Below, in pieces: positions 16,817 to 25,485 of a DNA stretch of 64,000 bases. The DNA lies in NCBI GenBank assembly GCA_037189845.1, contig JBBCIS010000004.1:124001-188000 (forward strand). Direction: 5' to 3'. The notes under the pieces are model-generated. The model was not told the origin of the DNA. It searched no databases and was given only the letters and a program-made list of their open reading frames with translations. The translations under genes were made by a program, and so were the position numbers. Within the stretch, counting starts at the first letter, position 1. Each line of letters begins with the position of its first letter. The DNA is from JAMLHH01 sp037189845 (GTDB taxonomy: Bacteria; Bacteroidota; Bacteroidia; Chitinophagales; JADIYW01).

Positions 16817-18787
16817 ATGTCAACAATAAATAAAATACTCATAGCCAACCGTGGCGAAATTGCTCTTCGAGTGATGAAAACCTGCAGAGAAATGGGCATA
16901 TCCACCGTAGCCGTATTTTCCGATGCAGACGAAAATGCACTCTTTGTACAAAAAGCAGATGAAGCAGTACGAATCGGCGGTAAACAACCCAGCGAATCTT
17001 ATCTGTTAGGAGATAAAATCATCGAAGCTGCTAGAGCAACAGGAGCAGATGCTATCCATCCAGGATACGGATTTCTTTCAGAAAGAGCACATTTTGCGCA
17101 AGCAGTTATAGATGCAGGGTTGATTTGGATAGGACCACATCCTGAAGCCATCACACAAATGGGTTCCAAAATCGGCGCAAAAAAAATCATGCAGGCACAT
17201 GGCGTTCCGACGATTCCCGGTTATCAGGGCGAAGACCAGTCACATGCAGTTATCCGACAAAAAGCTATCGAAATAGGATTTCCCGTACTGCTCAAAGCTT
17301 CCGCAGGCGGAGGAGGAAAAGGCATGCGCATCGTACGAGCCGAGGCTGAACTAGACAAATCCATCGAAGCCGCCAAAAGCGAAGCACTCAACGGATTTGG
17401 AGACGATACACTTCTCATAGAAAAATACTTTGACAGCTCACGACACATAGAATTCCAAATCTTTGGCGACAAGCACGGCAATGCCGTTCATTTTTTCGAG
17501 AGAGAATGCTCCATCCAACGCAGATACCAGAAAATCATCGAAGAAAGCCCCTCTCCTGTCATGACACCGGAGCTTCGCGAGCAAATGGGCAACGCCGCAG
17601 TACAAGCCGCAAAAGCTATCGGTTATGACAATGCCGGAACAGTTGAGTTCATCGTAGCACCCGATTTATCTTTCTACTTTCTGGAAGTCAACACCCGCTT
17701 GCAGGTCGAGCATCCGGTGACCGAAATGGTGACCAACACAGACCTCGTGCGCTTACAGATAGAAACCGCTGCAGGACAACCGTTCAGCTTTACTCAACAA
17801 GATTTGAGCATACAGGGACATTCCATCGAAACCCGTATCTATGCCGAAGACCCTGCCAATAATTTCCTGCCAGTCAGCGGAAAAATCACCCAGTGGTCGC
17901 ACAATCATCTGGATGGAGTCCGTTATGACAGCGCCATCGAAAATTCAGGATTTGTCGATATCTATTACGACCCGATGATAGCCAAAGTCATCACCCACGG
18001 ACAAAATCGCGCCGAAGCCGTCCGCAAGATGGACTACGCCCTGTCCGACCTGATGATAGCCGGTATCACTACCAACCAATCATTTCTGAAAGCCATTCTT
18101 CGAAACGAACATTTTCAGAACGGTCATTTTGACACTCATTTCTTAGATAAAATCTTCCAATACGAGGGAGAAAAGCCATCACAGCAGACATTGGATATCG
18201 CAGTGGCAGCCTTACAGGTGTACCGCACACAGCAGAGGGCTTCCAAAAGAGCATTGGCACCTGAAGTTCCTGCGCTCTGGAGAAATAACTTCTTCCAGCC
18301 TCAAAAAGAAAAATATGCCTATCAGGGTTTTGAGTTTGAAGTGCAGTACCAGCAAGACAACGAACAGCTACAAATATCTTTTGCCGATAAAACATTCACT
18401 GCCCGACACATTTCCGAATCTGACGGCACACATATCATCGAAATTAACGGCATCCGCAGAAATTTCCGTTTCGCACAGACCGACCAGAACTATCTCGTCC
18501 ACTCCCCTGCTTTGGGCGACGTGACCTATCGCGCAGTTCCGAGATTTTCACCGCCACAGGAAGAGACCGTCAAAGGCGGATATGTCGCACCTATGCCCGG
18601 CGAAATCACCAAAGTGCTCGTACATCCGGGTCAGTCTGTTCAGTCCGGCGAACCATTGGTCGTCATGATATCTATGAAAATGGAAACCACCATCGAAGCT
18701 ACAGATGACGGCATCGTAGAAGAAGTTTTTGTCGAACCCAAACAGTTTGTCGAAGCAGGCACATTGATGTTGAAGTTTAAAGAATAG
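16817..18787 (+). CDS. acyl-CoA carboxylase biotin carboxylase/BCCP (alpha) subunit
   Basis: A 656-residue subunit. Biotin carboxylase comes first: KILIANRGEIALRV, the ATP-grasp loop ASAGGGGKGMRIV, HIEFQIFGD, and FLEVNTRLQVEHPVTE. A divergent BT-type linker follows. The C-terminal biotinyl domain has VVMISMKMETT, with the biotinylated lysine K621. The usual motif is AMKM; here it is SMKM, as in some carboxylases. It pairs with the beta subunit at 14174. Together they would form the methylcrotonyl-CoA (or geranyl-CoA) carboxylase. Separated from the beta gene by a lipoprotein gene and a gene remnant. Confidence 0.9.
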   Translation: MSTINKILIANRGEIALRVMKTCREMGISTVAVFSDADENALFVQKADEAVRIGGKQPSESYLLGDKIIEAARATGADAIHPGYGFLSERAHFAQAVIDAGLIWIGPHPEAITQMGSKIGAKKIMQAHGVPTIPGYQGEDQSHAVIRQKAIEIGFPVLLKASAGGGGKGMRIVRAEAELDKSIEAAKSEALNGFGDDTLLIEKYFDSSRHIEFQIFGDKHGNAVHFFERECSIQRRYQKIIEESPSPVMTPELREQMGNAAVQAAKAIGYDNAGTVEFIVAPDLSFYFLEVNTRLQVEHPVTEMVTNTDLVRLQIETAAGQPFSFTQQDLSIQGHSIETRIYAEDPANNFLPVSGKITQWSHNHLDGVRYDSAIENSGFVDIYYDPMIAKVITHGQNRAEAVRKMDYALSDLMIAGITTNQSFLKAILRNEHFQNGHFDTHFLDKIFQYEGEKPSQQTLDIAVAALQVYRTQQRASKRALAPEVPALWRNNFFQPQKEKYAYQGFEFEVQYQQDNEQLQISFADKTFTARHISESDGTHIIEINGIRRNFRFAQTDQNYLVHSPALGDVTYRAVPRFSPPQEETVKGGYVAPMPGEITKVLVHPGQSVQSGEPLVVMISMKMETTIEATDDGIVEEVFVEPKQFVEAGTLMLKFKE

Positions 18788-18870
18788 TTTATCGGACTAC
18801 TGACTACAGACAACTGACCACAATATTAGACAATGGAATATATAGAAACGAAAGGATTTTATGAGAATTT

Positions 18871-18975
18871 GGCGGGCAACCGGGCTATCACTACGTCTTT
18901 CCGCCGGTCACTGAGCGAAGTCGAAGTGCGGCGGACGATACTCCGTTCTATCCCTGCCCGGTCGGGGTTACACAA
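18871..18975 (+). repeat. dispersed GC-rich repeat, copy B, with nested TGAGCGAAGTCGAAG unit
   Basis: Starts GGCGGGCAACCGGGCTATC and ends TATCCCTGCCCGGTCGGGG. In the middle CCGCC...GGCGG brackets CACTGAGCGAAGTCGAAGTG (18909-18928), which can form a hairpin. The inner unit also occurs at 36208-36240 and, as coding DNA, inside purL (48850-48914 and 50897-50962). A 63-codon open frame across this element is an artefact of its high GC. Confidence 0.65.
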
Positions 18976-19067
18976 AAGGTTGAGTTGTAATTTTTTAATA
19001 GATGAAGTACGTGTAGAAAGATGATAAACGGAAAACATATCATTCAATAATCCAAAATCTAATAATA

Positions 19068-19844
19068 ATGGAAGATGATGAGCAAGAAAAAGATAAAATC
19101 AATCGAAGTAACAAAATCACACAATGGCTATCCGATAACATTTACGTTGTTTTTGGCATATTCATCGCTTTGCTTTTTGTTTTTCCTTTTATATTTTCCA
19201 GATGTTCTATAATTGGATTGGGAAATGATGCTAATGAAATTGGAGATGTAATCAACGGATTAACCGCACCTATTATTGGAGCCTTTTCAGTCCTTTTAGT
19301 TTATCTGGCATTTAAAACTCAGTATGACTTTAATACAAAGCAGCATGATTTTAATGTTCAGCAATCTATGATAACTGAATATCAAATCATGAAGGATAAT
19401 CATAAAGATATTCTCGAAAAGAGAATGACCTTTAAAGTAAATGACAAACACTATGATATAATAGAAGTAATTAAATGTATTTCTGAATATGCAGAAGAAG
19501 AAAACGATTTAAAAAATTCAGGAAAAGATATCGACTTACTACCAAATCATCTTTCCGAATACAGAAAAGTACTTTTTGAATTTTCAACAACTCATTTTTA
19601 CTTAGAAATCACCAAACATATAGATATTATCGAAGGGCACATTGACGATATAATTCATTCTCAAATAAAGACCTATTACAAACAAATCTTATTGAGTGAT
19701 TTTGAGGATTTAATTGATGCAATAGAGGATGTAAATAAAATCCAATCCGAAAGCCATTATTACAAAAATATAAATAGTATTATTTCACATTTAGAAATCT
19801 TAAAACTAAACATTGACGATTTCAACAAAATATATCTTCAATAA
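19068..19844 (+). CDS. membrane protein resembling putative abortive-infection (putAbiC-like) proteins
   Basis: A 258-residue protein. Two membrane segments (about 25-45 and 64-84) enclose IGDVINGLTAPIIGAF, a pattern I associate with putAbiC-type membrane proteins (IGD..GG..AP). The rest is cytosolic, helical and acidic with no enzymatic motif. Low GC compared with the flanking carboxylase and hydratase genes suggests acquisition. It sits between catabolic genes on the same strand. A phage-defence role is only inferred from the family resemblance. Confidence 0.55.
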   Translation: MEDDEQEKDKINRSNKITQWLSDNIYVVFGIFIALLFVFPFIFSRCSIIGLGNDANEIGDVINGLTAPIIGAFSVLLVYLAFKTQYDFNTKQHDFNVQQSMITEYQIMKDNHKDILEKRMTFKVNDKHYDIIEVIKCISEYAEEENDLKNSGKDIDLLPNHLSEYRKVLFEFSTTHFYLEITKHIDIIEGHIDDIIHSQIKTYYKQILLSDFEDLIDAIEDVNKIQSESHYYKNINSIISHLEILKLNIDDFNKIYLQ

Positions 19845-19944
19845 CCACCTTTTTATCTAATACAAACCAAAACAATATACCTTAAATCTCAACCACCGTG
19901 GTCAGTCGTCTGTCGTCCGTGGTCTAAACAAAACAAAAATAACT

Positions 19945-20769
19945 ATGCTATACACCAAAGAACAAATCACCAACTTTCATGAGCAACAATTTGCTTTCAT
20001 TGAAACAGAAGAAAAAGACAACGTCTTAACCATCACCCTTAACCGTCCGGAAAAACGCAATGCATTCCATCTGCCATTAGCGAATGAATTAGCTTATGCA
20101 TTAGCTTATGGACATTACACCAATTCCGTTTGGGTAGTCGTCATCAAAGCCAACGGACCCACATTTTGTGCAGGAGCAGATTTAAAAGCTTTTGCAGGAG
20201 ATAATACCGTAGAAAAACAAACTACCATTCCTGAACCATCAGAACCTGTCAAATTAGGCAACGAGTTCAACGGATTGCACAAACCATGTATCGCGCAAGT
20301 ACACGCAGATGTATATGCAGGTGGATTCCTGATGATATGCGGTTGTACTCACGTAGTCGCTGCTGATACCGCAAAATTCGGTTTACCGGAAGTAAAAAGA
20401 GGAATTTTCCCGTTTCAGGTGATGGCATCGTTAGAACCTTTGATGAGCGCAAGAGACCTTTTAGATTTATGCATCCGTGCCAAAACCATCGACGCTGTAG
20501 AAGCTAAACGCATAGGTATCGTTTCAGATGTCGTATCCGCAGAAAATCTCGAAGCGACAGTACAAAGCCTGATTGAAGATATCAAAGAACAATCTCCTAC
20601 AGCTATCCGCATGGGCCTCGAAGCATTCCAGGAAATGAAGAATATTCAAGCTGACCAAAAGCACAAATATCTGCATGGCATGTTGATGAAAGTGCTCAGC
20701 AGCAAAGATACCGCCGAAGGTCTGACTGCATTCAAAGAGAAGAGGAAGCCGGTGTGGCAAGGGGAATAG
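19945..20769 (+). CDS. enoyl-CoA hydratase/isomerase family protein (probable methylglutaconyl-CoA hydratase)
   Basis: A 274-residue crotonase. Seen are LTITLNRPEKRNAFHLPL, the oxyanion-hole segment FCAGADLKAF, GGFLMICGCTHVVAA and FGLPEVKRGIFP with the Glu of the LPE motif. The first catalytic Glu of classical hydratases (in GGGxE) is not kept, as in many LiuC/AtuE-type enzymes. In this operon the expected reaction is hydration of 3-methylglutaconyl-CoA to HMG-CoA, after the carboxylase. The reaction is inferred from context; the fold is clear. Confidence 0.85.
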   Translation: MLYTKEQITNFHEQQFAFIETEEKDNVLTITLNRPEKRNAFHLPLANELAYALAYGHYTNSVWVVVIKANGPTFCAGADLKAFAGDNTVEKQTTIPEPSEPVKLGNEFNGLHKPCIAQVHADVYAGGFLMICGCTHVVAADTAKFGLPEVKRGIFPFQVMASLEPLMSARDLLDLCIRAKTIDAVEAKRIGIVSDVVSAENLEATVQSLIEDIKEQSPTAIRMGLEAFQEMKNIQADQKHKYLHGMLMKVLSSKDTAEGLTAFKEKRKPVWQGE

Positions 20770-20837
20770 TTCACGGATAACGGTTCACTGTTCACCGTGT
20801 CTGTGTGAATCGTGAACTGAAAACAAAAAACAGGAAT
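20770..20837. repeat. degenerate GTGAAC/TTCACxGT short-word repeat
   Basis: GGTTCACTGTTCACCGTG then GTGAATCGTGAACTGAAAAC. It forms an inverted arrangement of the same word and lies between two genes of the operon. A sister tract at 21205-21240 contains the start codon of the AtuA-like gene. Confidence 0.4.
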
Positions 20838-21188
20838 ATGGCATTAAACTTTGAAAATTTAAGAGTCTGGCAAAAGTCTTTAGCACTATCAAATAAAATT
20901 GACGGTTTAACAAAAACGTTCCCAAAAGATGAATTATTTATATTAACAGCACAAATCAAAAGAGCAGCTGATTCTGTAAATTTAAACATAGCAGAAGGCT
21001 CTACAGGACAATCAAAAGCAGAATTTAAAAGATTTCTAGGAATATCACTTAGGTCTGCAATTGAGGTAATTAGCTGCTTGTATATTGGTAAAGAACGAAA
21101 TATTATAACTCAAAACAGTTTTGACATTTTCTACAAAGAATATGAAGAACTAATTATTTCCATACAGGCATTAAGGAATTCATTATAA
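20838..21188 (+). CDS. four-helix bundle (S23) protein
   Basis: A 116-residue protein starting MALNFENLRVWQKS, with the S23 signatures FPKDELFILTAQIKRAADS and NIAEGSTGQSKAEF, then FLGISLRSAIEV. This family was first found as an open frame in 23S rRNA intervening sequences and is scattered singly in Bacteroidota genomes. ATG 20838 is chosen because the family begins there; an upstream GTG at 20805 would add residues encoded by repeat DNA. No link to acyl-CoA metabolism is known; it is another cargo gene in this operon. Confidence 0.88.
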   Translation: MALNFENLRVWQKSLALSNKIDGLTKTFPKDELFILTAQIKRAADSVNLNIAEGSTGQSKAEFKRFLGISLRSAIEVISCLYIGKERNIITQNSFDIFYKEYEELIISIQALRNSL

Positions 21189-21220
21189 AGCGATTTGCTT
21201 AATGCGATAAACAGTGAACT

Positions 21221-22630
21221 ATGAACCATGAACAGAGAACCATCCGAATCGCCGGTGCACAAGGTTTCTACGGAGACTCGCCTTTAGGCGCCATACAAAT
21301 TGCAATGCAAGGAGCAGCTGATTATCTTATGCACGATGCATTAGCTGAATTGACCTTGTCGATATTGCAGAAAGACAAATTAAAAGACCCTTCTATGGGA
21401 TATGCTCGTGATATAGAAGTCCATGCTAGGACACTCTATCCGATTGCATTTTCCAAAGGCATCAAAATAGTCACCAATAGCGGTGGTCTAAATCCTGAAA
21501 GTGCAGCTCAAAAGGTCAAAGAGATTTTAGAAAAGCAAGGAATAAAGGGAATCAAAATAGCTACAATTTCCGGAGATGATGTATTAGCACGTCTGCCGGA
21601 ATTCAAAGAAAATGGTGTCGAACTCAATAATCTGGATGACAATACTTCCTACTATGATTCTAAATTCACGCCTACTCATGCCAACGTATATATCGGAGCT
21701 CAAAAAGTCAAAGAAGCGCTGGATAATGGAGCCAACTTAATTTTGGCAGGGCGTGTAGCCGACCCATGCCTGGCATTGGGAATTTTAGCGCATGAATTTA
21801 ATTGGAAAATAGACGAAGCCACGACTCAGGAAGATTGGGACAGAATGGCATTTGCTATTACGATAGGACATATTTTGGAATGCGGAGGTCAGGCTAGCGG
21901 AGGAAATGCTTACTCTGAATGGCCTATGAATTATAGCGTTTCAGATTTGGGGTATCCTATTGCTCATGCAAAAGATGACTGCACAGCCATATTGACAAAA
22001 GCTGAGCACACTGGTGGTAAAGTTTCCAGAAATACCATCAGAGAACAATTAGTATATGAAATTCACGACCCTACTAATTATATCACTCCTGATGTCGTAG
22101 TAGATTTAAGTCAAATAAAACTGGAAGATATCGCCGAAAATCAAGTGAGCTTGAGTGGAGTCAAGGGTAAACCAAGACCTGAAAAATTAAAATTATGTAT
22201 TGGTTTGATGGAAGGTTATGTGACAGAACAATTTTTCTTTTTCTCCTACCCATATACTTATGACAAAGTGAAAATGTTTATCAAGGCTGTTCAGGAAACC
22301 TGGAAAAAACTTCCTGTACAAATCATAGAATCCAGATTTAATATCATAGGCGTGAATGGATTACATGAAGATGCAGTCAATCTACCAAATCCAGAAGAAC
22401 TGAACCAACGCAGTGAATTGGGAGTTCGTGTAGCTTTGAAACATTCTGACAACAGAACAGGCAAAACAGCCATTGCAGGAATTACTTGTTTAGGACTGAA
22501 TGGACCTCCGGGAGTCATCTCGGTACCGGGCTGGGGAAATATGAATCGTGCGATGCTGAGTTTATTTCCATGTCTGATTCCCAGAGAATTGATACAACCT
22601 GAATTGAAATTTATTATAACAGGAGAATAA
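21221..22630 (+). CDS. AtuA-like protein, N-terminal (DUF1446) part
   Basis: A 469-residue protein matching the large domain of AtuA, needed for acyclic terpene utilisation in pseudomonads and often linked to leucine/isovalerate gene sets. Characteristic stretches are RIAGAQGFYGDSP, TNSGGLNP, ANVYIGAQ, LAGRVADPCLALG, ECGGQASGGNAYSEWP and the C-terminal CLGLNGPPGVISVPGW. The C-terminal ferredoxin-like domain present in single-chain AtuA is encoded separately at 23151. The ATG lies inside a degenerate repeat (GTGAACTATGAACCATGAAC), so the first ~6 residues come from repeat DNA. Biochemical function is not established. Confidence 0.85.
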   Translation: MNHEQRTIRIAGAQGFYGDSPLGAIQIAMQGAADYLMHDALAELTLSILQKDKLKDPSMGYARDIEVHARTLYPIAFSKGIKIVTNSGGLNPESAAQKVKEILEKQGIKGIKIATISGDDVLARLPEFKENGVELNNLDDNTSYYDSKFTPTHANVYIGAQKVKEALDNGANLILAGRVADPCLALGILAHEFNWKIDEATTQEDWDRMAFAITIGHILECGGQASGGNAYSEWPMNYSVSDLGYPIAHAKDDCTAILTKAEHTGGKVSRNTIREQLVYEIHDPTNYITPDVVVDLSQIKLEDIAENQVSLSGVKGKPRPEKLKLCIGLMEGYVTEQFFFFSYPYTYDKVKMFIKAVQETWKKLPVQIIESRFNIIGVNGLHEDAVNLPNPEELNQRSELGVRVALKHSDNRTGKTAIAGITCLGLNGPPGVISVPGWGNMNRAMLSLFPCLIPRELIQPELKFIITGE

Positions 22631-22699
22631 AAGCGTATCAAAACCATTTAAAACACATAGACACAAAGAAAACATAGATAAAAACAAAAATTCTTCGAG

Positions 22700-23103
22700 A
22701 TGATAACAAAAAGACTTTTAGAAGAACTTACCTATGAAATCATTGGAGCTTCTATTGAAGTTCATAAAACATTAGGTAGTGGTTTACTCGAAAATGTCTA
22801 TCATGTTTGCCTCAAAGAATTATTTCAAAGGAATATCATATTCCAATCGGAATTAAAAGTTCCAATAAATTACAAGGGGAAATTATTAGACGCTGAACTT
22901 AGATGCGATTTACTTGTGGAAAACTGCATTGTAGTCGAACTTAAGTCAGTAGCAGAAATGAATAAAATTTTTGAAGCTCAGTTACCTATATGAATCTTCT
23001 CAATGTTCCTAAAGGGATTCTAATCAATTTTAATTGCTCTAATATTTTTAATCATGGACAGAAAACATTCGTTAATGAACGATTTTATCATCTTCCTGAA
23101 TAG
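22700..23103 (+). pseudogene. GxxExxY protein gene with a frameshift
   Basis: The first frame reads LLEELTYEIIGASIEVHKTLGSGLLENVY and VVELKSVAEM, typical of the GxxExxY family (PDDEXK-like fold proteins of unknown role, abundant in Bacteroidota). It stops at 22993. The remaining motif, YMNLLNVPKGILINF ending near FYHLPE, continues in another frame to 23103. About one or four bases are missing near 22985-22990 in AEAQL-TYM. Either a real frameshift or a sequence error. It sits between the two AtuA pieces and is not a metabolic gene. Confidence 0.85.
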
Positions 23104-23150
23104 AGCTATGTTTCTATGTATTAAATTTTCAAACAACTAAAAAACAATAT

Positions 23151-23465
23151 ATGGCTACTATCAAACTCATCGACATCGCATCTGCCAGAAGTGGCGATAA
23201 AAATAACGTCTGCAATATAGGCGTGATGGCAAAAACACCTGCAGATTACGAAGTATTGAAAAAATATCTTACTGCAGATATCGTCAAATCGCATTTTGGT
23301 TCATTGATCAAAGGAAATGTTTATAGACACGAATGGGATGCATTGGAATCTTTGAATTTCGTCTGCCATGAAGCTTTGGACGGAGGTGCTTCCCGCTCAC
23401 TTAGAATGGATACATTGGGAAAGAATTTCAGCTCACACCTGCTCAGATTAGAATTTGAAGTTTAG
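23151..23465 (+). CDS. AtuA-related protein (C-terminal ferredoxin-fold part)
   Basis: A 104-residue protein, IKLIDIASARSGDKNNVCNI, then FGSLIKGNVYRHEWDALESL and the end GKNFSSHLLRLEF. It corresponds to the last ~100 residues of single-chain AtuA. It lies downstream of the large AtuA part on the same strand, with the broken GxxExxY gene between them, and is the last gene before a terminator. The two polypeptides probably act as one complex. Confidence 0.85.
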   Translation: MATIKLIDIASARSGDKNNVCNIGVMAKTPADYEVLKKYLTADIVKSHFGSLIKGNVYRHEWDALESLNFVCHEALDGGASRSLRMDTLGKNFSSHLLRLEFEV

Positions 23466-23491
23466 TTTTCAACTATTCGAAATCATAGCGA

Positions 23492-23517
23492 CCTCTAAAG
23501 AAATTTAGAGGTTTTTA
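23492..23517 (+). terminator. rho-independent terminator
   Basis: CCTCTAAA / TTTAGAGG with a GAAA tetraloop, followed by TTTTTATTT. It ends the carboxylase-AtuA operon, which has no other strong terminator between 14174 and here. Confidence 0.85.
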
Positions 23518-23562
23518 TTTATAAATCTAAATCATCCGGTCCTCTGAATTTTTATTTAAAAA

Positions 23563-23613
23563 TATTTTCCCAAACGTTTGTTTGATAAACATATTTTCTT
23601 GAAATTAACATTA
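23563..23613 (+). promoter_or_regulatory. promoter with operator 2 of the acyl-CoA regulon
   Basis: TATTTTCCCAAACGTTTG, core palindrome CAAACGTTTG at 23571-23580, then TTTG (23581-23584), a 21-base spacer and TAACATTA (23606-23613). Same architecture as the sites at 14018 and 26358. Confidence 0.75.
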
Positions 23614-23688
23614 CAGCAATCTTTAGTAAATACTTAAGAAATATCTATACTAATACAAGCTGAATTTACCAATAGAAATAAATATAGA

Positions 23689-25194
23689 ATGTCAATTAAC
23701 CAATACTACTTCACTCCCGATCACGAACTATTCAGACAGTCACTTCGTGATTTTTTAGATAGAGAGGTTGTCCCGTTTGTAGACGAATGGGAAGAAGCCG
23801 GGGAACTTCCCCATGATATCTGGAAAAAATTCGGAGAGATGGGTTATTTCGGTCTGACACTCCCGGAAAAGGATGGCGGTTCAGGGCTGGATTTCTGGTA
23901 CGATGTCATCTTTATCGAAGAAGTCAGCAAGTGTAATTCTGCAGGTTTTGGGGCATCCATTACTGCACATCCCCTACTCTCTTTGTCTCATTTACATCAT
24001 TCAGGAAGTGAATTTCTCAAAGAAAAATACTTACGTCCGGGCATCGCAGGAGATATTCATGGAGGCCTTGCTATCACAGAACCTTTTACAGGCTCAGATG
24101 TGGCAGGCATACTGACAACTGCGGTAAAAGATGGCGGACATTATATCATCAACGGCTCCAAATGTTTTATCACCAATGGAGTTTATGCTGATTATCTGAT
24201 AGTCGCCTGCAAAACCAATCCTGAAGCTAAATCTGGCGGTATCAGCTTGATTGTTGTAGATATGAACAGTCCGGGAGTGAGCACTTCCAAGCTCAAAAAA
24301 TTAGGTTGGAAAGCATCTGACACAGGAGAAATTGCCTTTGACAATGTGAGAGTTCCTGTAGGAAATCTCGTAGGCGAAGAGAATAAAGGCTTCTACTATA
24401 TCATGCAGCGTTTTGAACTGGAGAGGTTAACTCTGGCTATTGCATCCAATGCTGCAAGTGGATATGCTTTAGATTATGCATTGCAATATATGAGCGAACG
24501 CAAAGCATTTGGTCGTACTATCAACAAATTCCAGGTACTCAGGCATCGTATTGCACAAATGAGTACAGAATTGACAGCATGCACTATTTTCACTTATAAT
24601 GTATGCAGAATGTACGAAGATGGAGTTTATTGTGTCAAAGAAGCATCTATGGCAAAATTGCAGGCTACCGAGCTGGCTGACAAAATCATGTATCAGTGTT
24701 TACAGTTTTTGGGAGGTTACGGATATATGGAGGAATACAAAATGGCTCGCTTGTTCAGGGATTCCAGATTGGGAACTATAGGCGGCGGCACGTCAGAAAT
24801 TATGTGTGAAATAATTTCTAAGATGGTGATTGACGAGGTAGCTTATGGCAAGACTGAAGACACAAGACAAAAGACACAAGACTTTACTGTTGAGAAAATC
24901 ATGCAGTCATTGCCATCAAGATTCAAGTCTGAAAAGGCAAAAGATATTTCATTGAATGTACAGTTTCAGTTTAACAGCAAGCAATATACTGTTGAAGTAA
25001 AAGATGAAAACATCTCTGTACAGGAAGGATTTCATGGCACAGCAAATACGACTGTTACAACAGATGATGAAACATACATCCAGTTAGAAACCGGAAAATT
25101 GAATTCTCAGCAGGCTTTCATATCCGGAAAAGTTCAGATTTCTGATTTGGGTGCAATGATGAAGATGGGTGGATTGTTTAGAAAGTTAGAATAA
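23689..25194 (+). CDS. acyl-CoA dehydrogenase fused to an SCP2-like domain, copy 1
   Basis: A 501-residue protein. Residues 1-385 are a flavin acyl-CoA dehydrogenase: EVSKCNSAGFGASITAHP, AITEPFTGSDVAG, FITNGVYADYLIV, ERKAFGRTINKFQVLRH, LQFLGGYGYMEEY and GTIGGGTSEIM. The last ~100 residues (FTVEKIMQSLPSRFK, then beta strands with TTVTTDDETYIQLETGKLN and FISGKVQISDLGAMMKM) look like a sterol-carrier-protein-2 fold, which binds acyl chains. In this setting isovaleryl-CoA or another branched/long acyl-CoA is a likely substrate. It has its own operator-promoter. The fusion is unusual and is repeated in the gene at 26427. Confidence 0.85.
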   Translation: MSINQYYFTPDHELFRQSLRDFLDREVVPFVDEWEEAGELPHDIWKKFGEMGYFGLTLPEKDGGSGLDFWYDVIFIEEVSKCNSAGFGASITAHPLLSLSHLHHSGSEFLKEKYLRPGIAGDIHGGLAITEPFTGSDVAGILTTAVKDGGHYIINGSKCFITNGVYADYLIVACKTNPEAKSGGISLIVVDMNSPGVSTSKLKKLGWKASDTGEIAFDNVRVPVGNLVGEENKGFYYIMQRFELERLTLAIASNAASGYALDYALQYMSERKAFGRTINKFQVLRHRIAQMSTELTACTIFTYNVCRMYEDGVYCVKEASMAKLQATELADKIMYQCLQFLGGYGYMEEYKMARLFRDSRLGTIGGGTSEIMCEIISKMVIDEVAYGKTEDTRQKTQDFTVEKIMQSLPSRFKSEKAKDISLNVQFQFNSKQYTVEVKDENISVQEGFHGTANTTVTTDDETYIQLETGKLNSQQAFISGKVQISDLGAMMKMGGLFRKLE

Positions 25195-25485
25195 TAGAAA
25201 TTTCCAAGAGATAGGATCATAAAATACTTATATTGGTAGTGTCACAAATGGGTTGATACAGAGATGCTTACCACTTGTGCTGAGAGAAATCGAAGTAGCA
25301 TCACAGTTTATTAGAATGTCATTGGCTCCGCCAAATCTTCGATTTATGACAGAATCTCTATTGATATAAGTCACCTGATTTATGACACCACCCTTATATT
25401 TTTCCTAATTCAAACAATAAATCAAATACAAAACTTAGATACTTTAATTTATTGATTAATATTGCATAACACTAAATTATCACTT
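25195..25485. other. non-coding spacer with a decayed repeat
   Basis: No gene is seen. At 25271-25304 the sequence CCACTTGTGCTGAGAGAAATCGAAGTAGC looks like a decayed form of the GAGCGAAGTCGAAG palindromic unit found at 18909 and 36208. The rest is AT-rich. Confidence 0.4.

Noticed and set aside
18833..19024. 63-codon open frame after the carboxylase alpha gene
   Set aside because: It is translated repeat DNA (copy B), with the SFRRSLSEVEVRR type of peptide given by the palindromic unit.
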